Source: Mycobacterium sp. 852002-51163_SCH5372311 (GTDB taxonomy: Bacteria > Actinomycetota > Actinomycetes > Mycobacteriales > Mycobacteriaceae). Taken from it: DNA of 60,426 nt. The stretch is taken from contig NZ_LZIJ01000182.1 in the NCBI RefSeq assembly GCF_001667115.1, positions 1 to 60,426 of the forward strand, written 5' to 3'. The translations under genes were made by a program, and so were the position numbers. Below are positions 40,975 to 50,282 of the stretch, one piece after another (position 1 is the first letter of the stretch; each line of letters starts with the position of its first letter). The notes under the pieces were generated by a model. That model was not told where the DNA came from. It saw only the letters and a list, made by a program, of their open reading frames with translations, and searched no databases.

Positions 40975-43900
40975 TCAGCCGTGCTTGGCAGCCTCCTGGG
41001 CGAGCTGCACGCGCGAGGTCAGGCCCATTTTTGTGTAAACGTGCGTGAGATGAGCTTGGACCGTGCGCGGGGAGACGAAGAGTCGTGCGGCAATGCTCTT
41101 GTTGTCCAGTCCTTCGCCGACCAATCGCACCACGTCGAGTTCGGCTCGGGTAAGCGATGCCCAACCGCTGCTGGCGCGCCTGCGCTCCCCGCGACCTCGG
41201 CGAACATAGGCGATGGCTTCCTCGATGTTCAGCGAGGCCCCCTCATCCCAGGCTGCACGAAAGTCGCCGTCGCCCAAGTGATCTCGCAGAGCTGCGAGTA
41301 GGCATTCGTGGTCGGACTCGAATATCTTGAATCGAGCGACACCCGTCTGTTGCCGAGCAGCGTCTGCTGCGCCGAGTAGGCGGGCCCGCTTCTCGGCGAT
41401 TTCCCGCTTCCGCCGCGACATGGGCGAGGCATTCGAAGGCATCCGGAACGGTCATATAGCCATGCGTTTGGGCCGCAACGTCGAGCGCCTCCCGGGCGTC
41501 GAGACTTGCCTGCTCCAGTTCTCCCTGCGCGATCGCTACGCGGGCCCGAGAAGACAGTGCCGCGACAAGTGAAACGCCGTTCGACATCGCCACCACATCA
41601 TCGGCCCGGCGGCGCGCTGCTGTCAGTTCGCCGCAGGCCAGCAGCGGCAATGCGATGACCCCATAGGAAAGCATCGTTGCCGGCGTCAGCGGTGTACGCA
41701 GCAGCGCGGCTTCGTATGCCTCGTGAGCCGCTCTCGCATCGCCCGCCATCAGCTTGACGAGCCCGAGCACCGAGTACCCGAAATGGTCAGCGAGGTCGCC
41801 GAGGCTCGTCTGGTCATTCAGGTACGCATCCGCCGCGGCCTGGGCACCGTCGACGTCGCCGCGCCATGCCAGCGCGAAAGTCAGTCCCAGGAGGGCGGAC
41901 ACTCTGCAGAACGGATCGTGCGCGGCAGTAGCTTCGGCGAGGACGTCACGCAGCGGGGCGATAGCCTGCGCCGGCTCGCCTCGATCAGTGTGGGCGTTCG
42001 CCAGCGCCAACCGGCACAGACGCCTGTTGGAGTCATCGCCGATCGTCTCGGCAAGTTCGTAGCCCTCAGCGGCCACCGCGTTCATCGCGACGTGGTCCCC
42101 CACGGTCATTGCGGCCACTATCTGCCAGCCGAGAATCTGACTGAGCCGCCACCGATCGCCGAGTTCACGCGCGAGTCTGCCCCCCTCCTGAAAGTCTGCT
42201 CCTGCCACCTCAAAGTCGTGGGCATAGACGAATCCATGCGCGATGAGGGCGCGCATGACAAGGGCCGGGTCTGCGAACTCGCGGGCCCGGGCAAGCGCTT
42301 CGTCGGCGATGGCCGCACCCGCGGTGGAACCGACGTAGGCAAGCAGTAGTGCTTTGTCAGCAAGCGCTCGCACCCGTGCCGGCTGATCGTCATCGGCCCT
42401 CGTCGCGGCGGCCAGAGCTGCGTCGAGCCAACCCAGCCCCTCCCGGATGCGCCATCGCGAAAACCACACCGGCTGCAGCGACGTGGCCAGCGCCAACGCG
42501 GTTGCGGTGTCGGAGTTTTCCAGACTCCACGCGAATGCGCTTCTCAGGTTGTCGAACTCGACCAACGCCTGAGCCAGCCGCCGCGCATGGCCACTATCAG
42601 TCGGCGAGTCGAGTTCGGCCGCCGTCGCCGTGTAGTAATCACGATGCCGGCCGCCAACCAACTCGGTTTCTCCGGATTCGCCGAGCTTCTCCAGCGCGTA
42701 CTGACGCACGGTCTCCAGCAACCGGTATCGCGTTCGGCCGCCCTGGTTTTCGGCGACCAGCAGCGACTTGTCGACCAGTAGAGTGAGTTGGTCGAGGACC
42801 TGATACCGCTCGCTGCCTTCGTCACCGGCTATCGCGTGCGCGGCATCCAGGTCGAAGCCACCCAGAAACACTGCCAGACGACGAAACAGCACACGCTCGG
42901 TCTCGGTCAGCAGCGCATGCGACCAATCCACCGAGGCATGCAATGTCTGCTGACGGCGCACCGCACGGCGCGCGCCGCCGGTCAACAGTCGGAAGCGGTC
43001 ACGTAGTCCGGCAAGGATTTCGTCGAGCGTCAGCGCCCGCACCCGGGCGGCCGCAAGTTCGATCGCCAGCGGCATACCGTCGAGTCGTCGACAGATCTCA
43101 GTCACCGTCGCCGCATTGTCCTCACCGATTTCGAAGTCGGGCTGCGTGCGGCGGGCACGGTCGGTGAACAGCTCGATCGCCTCGTCGGTCAGCGACAGCG
43201 ACGGCACCACGAGCGTCACCTCACCAGGGATCCCGAGCGGTTCCCGACTCGTGGTCAGAAGCCTCAATTCGGGGCATGCACTGAGCATTTCAGTCGCAAG
43301 CGACGCACTCGCGTCCAGAAGATGCTCACAGTTGTCGAGCACAATCAGCAGTCGCCGGTGGGAGATGAAGCGTACTAGCGTGTCGTCCGTAGAGCGCCCC
43401 GGCGCATCGGGCAGGCGCAACGCGCGTGCCACGGTGACGGGTACGACGTCGGGATGGGTGATCGGAGCCAGGTCCACATACCAGACTCCGTCGGGAGTGT
43501 GACCAGCCAGCGCGGCTGCGACTTCCACCGCTAAGCGGGTCTTTCCGGCGCCGCCTGCACCCGTCAGTGTCACGAGCCGGTCGGTGTCCAGCAGCTCGAT
43601 CACCTTGGCCATCTGCGCGACGCGACCCACAAAGCTGGTCAGCTGGATCGGAAGGTTATGAGCCGCAGGGGCATTCGCAATCCGAAGCGGCGGAAACTCG
43701 TTGCACAGGTCCGGATGACACAGCTGAAACACTCGCTCTGACCGCGCGAAGTCGCGCAGCGGATGCGATCCCAGATCGGTCAGCGTGACGGCGGCGGGAA
43801 GCTGGTCGACAACCAAAAGCTCCGTCGCACCGGACAACACGGTCTGCCCGCCGTGAGCGAGGTCGCGCAGCCGCGCGGTGCGGTTGATCGTCGAACCGAT

Positions 43901-44218
43901 GTAGTTGCCTTCATCACGCAGCTGCACGTCGCCCGTATGCACGCCGATGCGCAGCTTGATCGGTGCCAGCGGCGCTTGCTGCAAGTCGAGCGCGCATGCC
44001 ACCGCGTCGACGGCTCGGGAGAACGCGATCACGAAACTGTCGCCCTCGCCCTGCTCGACGGGTCGCACACCGTGATGTGCGGCGACCGCCGCGGCCAAAG
44101 TCCGATCGAGGCGCTCGACGGCGGCCTTCATCGCGTCGGGCTGGGTCTGCCAGAGGCGCGTCGAACCTTCGACGTCGGCCAGCAGCAGCGTGACCGTTCC
44201 AGTCGGAAGCTCGCTCAT
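40975..44218 (-). pseudogene. Cyclase-ATPase-LuxR regulator, broken by a one-base frameshift
   Basis: Rebuilt, this is one protein of about 1080 residues: a class III cyclase-like domain (TVTLLLADVEGSTRLW, GEGDSF, RIGVHTGD, INRTARLR), a signal-transduction ATPase (Walker A GAGGAGKTRL), a long helical TPR-like part, and a LuxR helix-turn-helix (LTRAELDVVRLVGEGLDNKS, then IAARLFVSPRTVQAHLTHVYTKMGL). The first frame breaks off near 41385: EAGNRREAG is followed by out-of-frame residues to 41243, while the continuation ARLLGAADAARQ lies in the next frame, which ends at 40975. One extra G in the GGGCCC run at 41382-41387 explains it. Start 44218 is used; 44260 is possible. It could be a true lesion, a base-calling error or a slippage switch. 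Confidence 0.85.
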
Positions 44219-44410
44219 GTCGGGGCCAATGTCGGGGCTCTTCCAGCTAGTTTCGTTCATGCTAGCCAGCATGCGACGGCGTCCATCGCCGAAACATCAG
44301 CTAAATCGCCAAAGGATTCAGCCTGGGCATGCGTACATAAGCATCCGGCCACCGCCGATTTAGGCGCATTGACCGATGTTCGCCCGGCGACACCGCCGGA
44401 TAGTCGACGC

Positions 44411-45976
44411 ATGACAAAAACCATGGCGGGATACGACTTCATCGTGGTCGGCGCCGGCTCGGCGGGTTGCGCGGTAGCCGGGCGATTGGCGACCGAGTCG
44501 TCGGCACGTGTGCTGCTGATCGAGGCCGGTGGCTCCGATCGAAGATTCACGATACGAGTGCCGCTGATCGCCTCCATGCAATACGGGACGTCGTTGGACT
44601 GGGCGTACGAGACGGAACCGGAGCCCGGCTGCGCCGATCGGCGGATCGCGCAACCGCGCGGCCGTGTGCTCGGCGGCTGCAGTGCGATGAACGCCATGTT
44701 CTGGGTCAAGGGCAGCAATCTGGACTACGACGGCTGGCAGCTGGCGGGCTGGGGCTGGAATGACGTAGCGCCGGTGTTCGCTCGGATCGAGCACGGTCCG
44801 ATGCGCATCACCCGCTCGCCGTACCCCGACGAGCTGTCTCACCGCTTCGTCGCCTCGGCGCGGGCGTCGGGCGTCGCCGCGAACGACGACGTCAGCGGAC
44901 CCGAACTCGACGGTGCGGCGATCACGCCGGTCAATATCCACCGGGGTCAGCGCTGGAGCGCGGCGCGCGGCTACCTTCGGCACCAAAAGAATCTGACCGT
45001 CGTCACCAAAGCCTTAGTGGGCCGCGTGATCATCCGCAACGGTCGTGCCGTCGGAATCGACTACCGCCGTCGGGGACGAGTGCACCAGGCTTATGCCAAT
45101 CAGGAGGTCGTCCTGAGCGCCGGCGCATTCGGCACGCCACAGCTGCTGCAGCTGTCGGGCGTCGGTCCGGCGGATCATCTGCGACGGGTCGGGGCCACCC
45201 CGCTGGTCGACAGCTCCCGCGTCGGTCAGGGCTTGACCGATCACCCGCTGTTCTGGGCCGTATGGTCCCTCGCACCCGGCTATGTCGGTCTTGCGGACGT
45301 CGCAAACCCAAAGTGGTTGCTGCAGTGGCTGTTACGTCGCGGTGGCAGGCTCGCCAGTAATGGCGGGGAGGCACTGGCCCATATCCGGTCCACAATCGAA
45401 GCCCCGGCGTGCGATGTTCAGCTGATCTTCACGCCTGCCGACGCCAGGGCCAAACCCCGTGGGGGGAGATTTGCCCCTGCGCTGTCGGTCGGGCACTCAT
45501 ATTGGACACCGAAGCGCCGCGGAAGCGTGTTGATTCGTTCATCGGATCCCGCTGTACCACCGGCGATTCGGATGAACTTGCTCCGCGAGCGCGATGACCT
45601 CGACGCATTAGTCCGCGCGGTCCAGCGCACTCGCGACATCATCGCCACCGAGCCGATCGCAGCAGCCGTTGAGCGTGAGCTTCTTCCCGGCCACGGCGAG
45701 AATGTCGAGGCCTGCATCAGGAGCACTGCGCAAACCACCAGCCATCCGGCGTGCAGCGTTGCGATGGGCAGTGACGCAGATAGTCCACTTGACGAGAAGC
45801 TACGGGTTCGCGGGGTGGACAACCTTCGGGTGGCCGACGCGTCGGCGCTACCCGCGATCCCCCGCGCGAACACGAATGCTCCCTCGATCATGCTGGGCGA
45901 ACGGTGTGCGGATTTCCTCTTGCGGCTCGGGGTGGATAACGCCGTCAGCCACTCCGAGAGCACCATCGGGCATTGA
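44411..45976 (+). CDS. GMC-family FAD oxidoreductase
   Basis: A 521-residue glucose-methanol-choline oxidoreductase that oxidises an alcohol. The ADP-binding motif is VVGAGSAGC (about 12-20) with the distal acidic residue in LLIEAGG. GRVLGGCSAMNAMFWVKGS is GMC signature 1, and SAGAFGTPQLLQLSGVGP is signature 2. The catalytic His is in TTSHPACSVAMG, and the C-terminal ADASALPAIPRANTNAPSIM is the second active-site block. The ATG at 44411 follows a long upstream frame that only shadows the regulator gene on the other strand. Choline dehydrogenase-like enzymes are close relatives, but the substrate is unknown. The 214 bases after it show only a short CGCCG-TCG-CGGCG hairpin near 46060. Confidence 0.9.
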   Translation: MTKTMAGYDFIVVGAGSAGCAVAGRLATESSARVLLIEAGGSDRRFTIRVPLIASMQYGTSLDWAYETEPEPGCADRRIAQPRGRVLGGCSAMNAMFWVKGSNLDYDGWQLAGWGWNDVAPVFARIEHGPMRITRSPYPDELSHRFVASARASGVAANDDVSGPELDGAAITPVNIHRGQRWSAARGYLRHQKNLTVVTKALVGRVIIRNGRAVGIDYRRRGRVHQAYANQEVVLSAGAFGTPQLLQLSGVGPADHLRRVGATPLVDSSRVGQGLTDHPLFWAVWSLAPGYVGLADVANPKWLLQWLLRRGGRLASNGGEALAHIRSTIEAPACDVQLIFTPADARAKPRGGRFAPALSVGHSYWTPKRRGSVLIRSSDPAVPPAIRMNLLRERDDLDALVRAVQRTRDIIATEPIAAAVERELLPGHGENVEACIRSTAQTTSHPACSVAMGSDADSPLDEKLRVRGVDNLRVADASALPAIPRANTNAPSIMLGERCADFLLRLGVDNAVSHSESTIGH

Positions 45977-46190
45977 CCTTGCGCTGAGGGTGCGACTCAC
46001 TCGCACTTCTGCGCCGTATACGCAGCGCCAACCGCGAAAGGTGGCGTAATTGCTGATAGCCGCCGTCGCGGCGTGGCGCACAAGTGAATGCGCCATTTTG
46101 TGTGAGCATCTTGAAAGGCACCACTAAGCGCTACCCGACGAATCGAGCTCGGCTTCGCCCCGCGACTGGCTCAACCGTGAAGGGGATGAA

Positions 46191-46580
46191 ATGAACGTCA
46201 GTCAGGTAAGTCAGGTCAGTCAGAAATTGCAAGTTGCCCGCAATTTGGTTGCCCAAGGCTGGATTGCCGGCGGCCATGTAAGTCTAGGGACTGACGGACA
46301 GTTCAGATACTGCGCCAGGGGCGCTCTCAACAAGGCGTTCTTCGGCCGTGCCACATCTACGGCGGAGATGACGCCCGACGATGAATTGCGTTTGGCGCAG
46401 CGGCTTCTCGCAGAGGCTATGCACGGTTCGGTCCTCGACGGATCAGACGCAACGGCGATCCGCCACGCGATCAGTACATGGAATGACAGCCGGGCAGGAC
46501 GAAACCCCAAGGCACATGTGCTGGCTGCCTTCGACATGGCGATTGCCGAGTGCCAGCGGTTAGAGACCAACGCCAGATAA
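46191..46580 (+). CDS. Small DUF6197-like protein
   Basis: A 129-residue protein. LQVARNLVAQGWIAGG, then FRYCARGALNKAFF, then AISTWNDSRAGRNPKAHVLA with AFDMAIAECQR follow the pattern of DUF6197 proteins (GW-x-G, Cys-x-x-GAL, W-N-D, final AFDxAI helix). The function is unknown. AAGGGGATGAA before the ATG is a fair ribosome-binding site. It sits just before the tRNA-Ser gene, where M. tuberculosis has an integrase remnant (from memory), so it may be recently acquired. The 226 bases to the tRNA contain no gene I can support. Confidence 0.7.
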   Translation: MNVSQVSQVSQKLQVARNLVAQGWIAGGHVSLGTDGQFRYCARGALNKAFFGRATSTAEMTPDDELRLAQRLLAEAMHGSVLDGSDATAIRHAISTWNDSRAGRNPKAHVLAAFDMAIAECQRLETNAR

Positions 46581-46806
46581 GTCGCATCAGCGGCGCCATC
46601 GCTTGTCTTTCTATCAACGCCGAATCGGATCGAGGGGATTTCCGGCGTCGGCGGGTTTCCGAGTCCGTCAAGTGCGGTGGAAACACGGCTAATACCGGTT
46701 GCATTATCGGTGTCAATGATGCGGTCGTGAGTGTGTTCGTGCTGTAAAGGCTTGGGCGCAGGAGGTTAATAATCCGATTTAGCTGCGTGTATACGCAATT
46801 GCAGGG

Positions 46807-46893
46807 CGGTGGCGGAGGGATTTGAACCCTCGGACGGTGTTAGCCGTCACACGCTTTCGAGGCGTGCTCCTTAGGCCGCTCGGACACGCCACC
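46807..46893 (-). tRNA. tRNA-Ser (CGA)
   Basis: On the minus strand the acceptor stem GGTGGCG pairs with CGCCACC. A D-arm, the anticodon stem CACGC/GCGTG with loop CTCGAAA (anticodon CGA, reads UCG), a long variable arm typical of serine tRNA (GTGACGGCTAACACCGTC region) and the T-arm with GGTTCAAATCC follow. The discriminator base is G, as expected for serine. CCA is not encoded. Confidence 0.96.
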
Positions 46894-46922
46894 GTCGAGC
46901 AGCTTACCGAACCAAGGGGCGG

Positions 46923-47378
46923 TCACCCCAATCGCTGGCGGGCGAAGAAGGCCTCCAGCGGTGCCGCACACTCCTCCGCCAACACGCCGCCACGCACGGC
47001 CGGGCGATGGTTGAGCCGCCGGTCGCGGACCACGTCCCATAGCGATCCGACAGCTCCGGTCTTGGGCTCCCAGGCGCCGAACACCAGCCGCTCGACGCGC
47101 GCCAGCACCAGTGCGCCCGCGCACATCGTGCACGGTTCAACAGTTACCGCGAGCGTCGTCCCCGGTAGCCGCCACCCGCCGCCCAGTACGGCGGCCGCCG
47201 CCCGCAGCGCGAGGATCTCGGCGTGTGCGGTCGGATCCCCAAGGGCCTCACGGGCATTCACCGCCCGGGCGAGTTCGGTGCCGTCAGGGCCGACGATCAC
47301 CGCACCGATAGGAACGTCGCGCGGGCCGGCCGTCGCGGCAACCGCCAAAGCGGCGCGAATCAGATCTTCGTCAGTCAC
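46923..47378 (-). CDS. tadA: tRNA adenosine(34) deaminase TadA
   Basis: A 151-residue zinc deaminase that converts A34 to inosine in tRNA-Arg(ACG), needed to read CGN codons. The active site has HAE (His52, Glu54) and PCxxC (Cys83, Cys86) as TAHAEILALR and EPCTMCAGALV. The start is GTG (47378-47376), reading MTDEDLIRAAL. It follows the deaminase-associated gene, and the two probably once overlapped: an exact 20-bp tandem duplication now lies at the junction (47375-47414), so its start no longer touches the preceding stop. Position beside tRNA-Ser matches Rv3752c. Confidence 0.94.
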   Translation of the reverse strand: MTDEDLIRAALAVAATAGPRDVPIGAVIVGPDGTELARAVNAREALGDPTAHAEILALRAAAAVLGGGWRLPGTTLAVTVEPCTMCAGALVLARVERLVFGAWEPKTGAVGSLWDVVRDRRLNHRPAVRGGVLAEECAAPLEAFFARQRLG

Positions 47379-47414
47379 CGGCCGAGGCGGTCGATCACCG
47401 GCCGAGGCGGTCGA
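47375..47414. repeat. Exact 20-bp tandem duplication at the gene junction
   Basis: TCACCGGCCGAGGCGGTCGA occurs at 47375-47394 and again at 47395-47414, followed by a further partial TCACCG. The second copy carries the last codons and stop of the deaminase-associated gene, and the first copy overlaps the GTG start of tadA. Removing one copy would restore a four-base GTGA overlap between the two genes. Confidence 0.93.
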
Positions 47415-47916
47415 TCACCGCCGACAGCTGGTCGGCGAAGCCCATCTCCCGGGCGATGCGGCCCAGTTGCTCGTCGGCGTACAGATCGGTCTCGTCGAGG
47501 ATGACGCCCAGCACCGCCTCGGGCAGCCCGATGTCGGACAGCAAACCGAGGTCACCCTCCTCGAACGGCTCGGCGTCCTCGAGATCCTCGGGGTCGATGT
47601 CGGCGTCGAGATTGTCCAGGACTTCCGCGGCGATGTCGTAGTCCAGCGCGGCAGTGGCGTCGGACAACAGTAGCCGCGTTCCGGATGGCGCCGGGCGCAC
47701 GATCACAAAGAATTCGTCGTCGACGTCGAGCAGCCCGAAGACGGCGCCCGCGCTGCGCAGCTCACGCAACTCTGTCTCGGCGGCCGACAGGCTCGTCAGC
47801 GACTTGGGCGCCATTGCCGAACAGCGCCATTGGCCTTCTTCGCGCACGACCGCGACGCCGAAGCCGTCCGGCGTGTCTGCCGACGGGCCTGGTGCCTGGG
47901 CCCGTTGTGCTTCCAT
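47395..47916 (-). CDS. tRNA adenosine deaminase-associated protein
   Basis: A 173-residue acidic protein of the family always found next to tadA in actinobacteria (Rv3753c type). Visible blocks are GFGVAVVREEGQWRCSAMAP, ELRSAGAVFGLLDVDDEFFV, IVRPAPSGTRLLLSDATAA and the very acidic DADIDPEDLEDAEPFEEGDL. No catalytic motif is present. Its conservation with tadA suggests a helper role in tRNA editing, but this is not shown. It is transcribed before tadA in the same unit and ends with VIDRLGR inside the duplicated 20-bp segment. Confidence 0.88.
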   Translation of the reverse strand: MEAQRAQAPGPSADTPDGFGVAVVREEGQWRCSAMAPKSLTSLSAAETELRELRSAGAVFGLLDVDDEFFVIVRPAPSGTRLLLSDATAALDYDIAAEVLDNLDADIDPEDLEDAEPFEEGDLGLLSDIGLPEAVLGVILDETDLYADEQLGRIAREMGFADQLSAVIDRLGR

Positions 47917-48009
47917 GGGCGCCTACGCTAGTCGCTGACCTGGCCTGTGACCAGATGAGCAGCCCGACCTCACGTCAGCACGACCGTCGAGCTGTGCCAA
48001 CCTTGATCT

Positions 48010-48969
48010 GTGGTGCAAAGGCCGGTGTGCGTGCTCGGGCTGGGGCTGATCGGCGGTTCGATAATGCGTGCGGCCACGGCTGCCGGTCGCGAGGTGTTCG
48101 GCTACAACCGGTCGGTGGAGGGCGCGCAAGGAGCCCGATCCGAAGGTTTCGACGCCACCACCGAACTCGGCGAAACGCTGCGCCGCGCGGCCGACGCCGA
48201 GGCGCTGATTGTGCTGGCCGTCCCGATGCCGGCGTTGCCGAGCATGCTCACCCACATCCGCGATTTGGCCGCGAACTGCCCGCTGACCGACGTCACCAGC
48301 GTCAAGAGCGCCGTGCTCGACGAGGTCGCGGCGGCCGGTCTGCAGCCCCGGTTCGTCGGCGGTCACCCGATGACGGGGACCGCGCACTCGGGGTGGGCCG
48401 CCGGCCACGCCGGGCTGTTCACCAGGGCTCCGTGGGTGGTCAGCGTGGACGACCACGTCGACCCCGCGGTGTGGTCGATGGTGATGACGTTGGCCCTGGA
48501 CTGCTTGGCGGTGGTGGTGCCGGCCAGATCCGACGAGCACGACGCAGCGGCGGCCGCCATCTCGCATCTGCCGCACCTGCTCGCCGAGGCGCTGGCCATC
48601 ACCGCCGCCGAGGTTCCGCTCGCGTTCGCGCTGGCCGCAGGTTCCTTCCGGGACGCCACCCGAGTGGCGGGCACCGCTCCGGACCTGGTGCGTGCGATGT
48701 GCGAAGGGAACTCCAGCCAGCTGGTGCCGTCGGCCGACCGCGTCATCGACCTACTCAGCCGCGCCCGCGACTCGCTGGCCACCCACAACTCGGTTCAGGA
48801 ACTCATCGAAGCCGGCCACGCCGCACGAACGCGCTACGACAGCTTCCCGCGCTTCGACATCATCACCACCATCATCGGCACGGAGAACTGGCGCGAGGAA
48901 CTCGCCGCCGCCGGACGGGCGGGCGGGGTGATTAGATCCGCTCTGCCAATCCTGGATAGTCCTCAATGA
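48010..48969 (+). CDS. tyrA: Prephenate dehydrogenase TyrA
   Basis: A 319-residue NAD-dependent prephenate dehydrogenase of the tyrosine pathway. The N-terminal dinucleotide motif is VLGLGLIGGS, then DVTSVKSAV, and GGHPMTGTAHSGWAA carries the catalytic His-containing block. The C-terminal helical dimer domain contains LPHLLAEALAIT and the FRDATRVAGTAPDLVRAM stretch. There is no ACT domain in this length. Two adjacent GTG codons (48010, 48013) are candidate starts. It is divergent from the deaminase-associated gene and its 3' end overlaps the convergent gene at 48932 by 38 bases. Confidence 0.94.
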   Translation: MVQRPVCVLGLGLIGGSIMRAATAAGREVFGYNRSVEGAQGARSEGFDATTELGETLRRAADAEALIVLAVPMPALPSMLTHIRDLAANCPLTDVTSVKSAVLDEVAAAGLQPRFVGGHPMTGTAHSGWAAGHAGLFTRAPWVVSVDDHVDPAVWSMVMTLALDCLAVVVPARSDEHDAAAAAISHLPHLLAEALAITAAEVPLAFALAAGSFRDATRVAGTAPDLVRAMCEGNSSQLVPSADRVIDLLSRARDSLATHNSVQELIEAGHAARTRYDSFPRFDIITTIIGTENWREELAAAGRAGGVIRSALPILDSPQ

Positions 48970-49531
48970 ACCCGTCAGCATCGACGGTCACCGTGGTGTC
49001 GGCCACCGGTGACCGCAGCTTGATCCCGTTCAGCCGCCCCTGGCTGGTGTAGCTCACGGTCGCCGCCGTGACGGACATGTCCGGCACATTCACGTAGACG
49101 ATCGGCAGCACGATCGTGTCCGAGCGTTCGTGTAAACCCAGACGCCGGATCGGCAGCGCGTTGAAGAACGGGCTGAAGACAACGTCGACGTCAAGTGCGC
49201 CGTTGTATCCGGCTCGCCGTTCCCCCTGGTGGTCGGTGATCAACCACATGTTTTCCTCGTCGCGCGCGATTGCCAGCTGGCGTTCCCGCTCGGCCAATGT
49301 GACGGTGAGCCCGAACCGTTTGGTGGCACCGCTTTCATCGGTCTGCAGTTCGTAATATGCGCCGAACGCCGGGTTGACCGCGGTAGCCGCGGCCACGATG
49401 CGGCCATTCGCCCGGATTCGCTTGCCAGACAATTGGACTCGCACCGATTCCATGCGCGAGACGTCTTGTGCACGCCAGGTCAACATCGCCGGCCAGACGC
49501 GCGGAGTCGAATCAGAAGAGGCTGCGTTCAC
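48932..49531 (-). CDS. Putative glycolipid-binding family protein
   Basis: A 199-residue soluble protein. The layout (PAMLTWRAQDVSRMESVRVQ, then IRANGRIVAAATAVNPAFGA with YYELQTD, then GLTVTLAERERQLAIARDEE and CALDVDVVFSPFFNALPIRR-like ALDVDVVFSPFFNALPIRR) follows the pattern of PF06475 putative glycolipid-binding proteins, as I recall it, a beta-barrel. A ligand is not known. It matches the Rv3755c position. The gene starts at the ATG at 49531 and lies downstream of proZ in the same direction, four bases after the proZ stop. Confidence 0.8.
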   Translation of the reverse strand: MNAASSDSTPRVWPAMLTWRAQDVSRMESVRVQLSGKRIRANGRIVAAATAVNPAFGAYYELQTDESGATKRFGLTVTLAERERQLAIARDEENMWLITDHQGERRAGYNGALDVDVVFSPFFNALPIRRLGLHERSDTIVLPIVYVNVPDMSVTAATVSYTSQGRLNGIKLRSPVADTTVTVDADGFIEDYPGLAERI

Positions 49532-49535
49532 TCAT

Positions 49536-50282
49536 CTACCGTAGAGCGTGTCCGCCGACCGCGGCAGAGCTGTTCTGAACTGCACTCGCCGTCCAGGGGC
49601 GCCGACGGCCGATGGGTTTACGCAACCGACCGGTGCCGGGCACGGACGCCCACACGGCCAAAGCCAGCAGCCCGTCGAGGATCAGCGCCAACGCCGCCAC
49701 CATCAGCGCGCCGACCAGGGCGAGGTGAAACTGGCGCACCTTGATCCCGTCGATCAGGTAGCCGCCAAGCCCGCCGAGGCTGGCATAGGCGGCCACCGTC
49801 GCGGTGGCGACCACCTGCAGCGTCGCGCTGCGCAACCCGCCCAGGATCAGCGGCAACGCGTTGGGCACCTCCACACGCAGCAGTACCTGGGTTTCCGTCA
49901 TGCCCATGGCGCGGGCGGCGTCGACCACCGTCGGGTCGACGTTGGCGATGCCCGCGTAGGTGCCCGCCAGCAGGGCCGGAACACCCAGCAGCATCAGGGC
50001 AAACAGCGGCGGCCCCAGGCCCAGCCCGAACAACAGCACGCCGAGCAACAGCACTCCCAGCGTCGGCAATGCGCGCAACCCGTTCACGGCGCCGACCACC
50101 AGCACCGTGCCACGGCCGGTGTGCCCGATGATCAGCCCGATCGGCACGGCGATCACCGCTGACGCCGCCACCGCCAGCGCGGTGTATTCCAGATGCTCGG
50201 CGATGCGGGCCGCCAGGCCGACCGGACCGGTCCAGTTGTCGACGGTCAAGATGTAGGACACCGCCCGCTGTACGAAGTTCAT
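49536..50282 (-). CDS. proZ: Osmoprotectant ABC transporter permease ProZ
   Basis: A 248-residue inner-membrane permease of a glycine betaine/carnitine/choline-type ABC importer. Six or so hydrophobic helices are visible, with the EAA loop as DAARAMGMTETQVLLRVEVP, followed by NALPLILGGLRSATLQVVAT. The ATG at 50282 overlaps the proW stop (ATGA); a longer frame to 50468 only overlaps proW. The C-terminal tail after the last helix is Arg-rich and cytoplasmic. It forms the permease with ProW. Confidence 0.92.
   Translation of the reverse strand: MNFVQRAVSYILTVDNWTGPVGLAARIAEHLEYTALAVAASAVIAVPIGLIIGHTGRGTVLVVGAVNGLRALPTLGVLLLGVLLFGLGLGPPLFALMLLGVPALLAGTYAGIANVDPTVVDAARAMGMTETQVLLRVEVPNALPLILGGLRSATLQVVATATVAAYASLGGLGGYLIDGIKVRQFHLALVGALMVAALALILDGLLALAVWASVPGTGRLRKPIGRRRPWTASAVQNSSAAVGGHALR

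Noticed and set aside
46807..46893. Prophage attachment site at tRNA-Ser
   Set aside because: No integrase and no second copy of the tRNA 3' end were found in the window, so only the location is suggestive.
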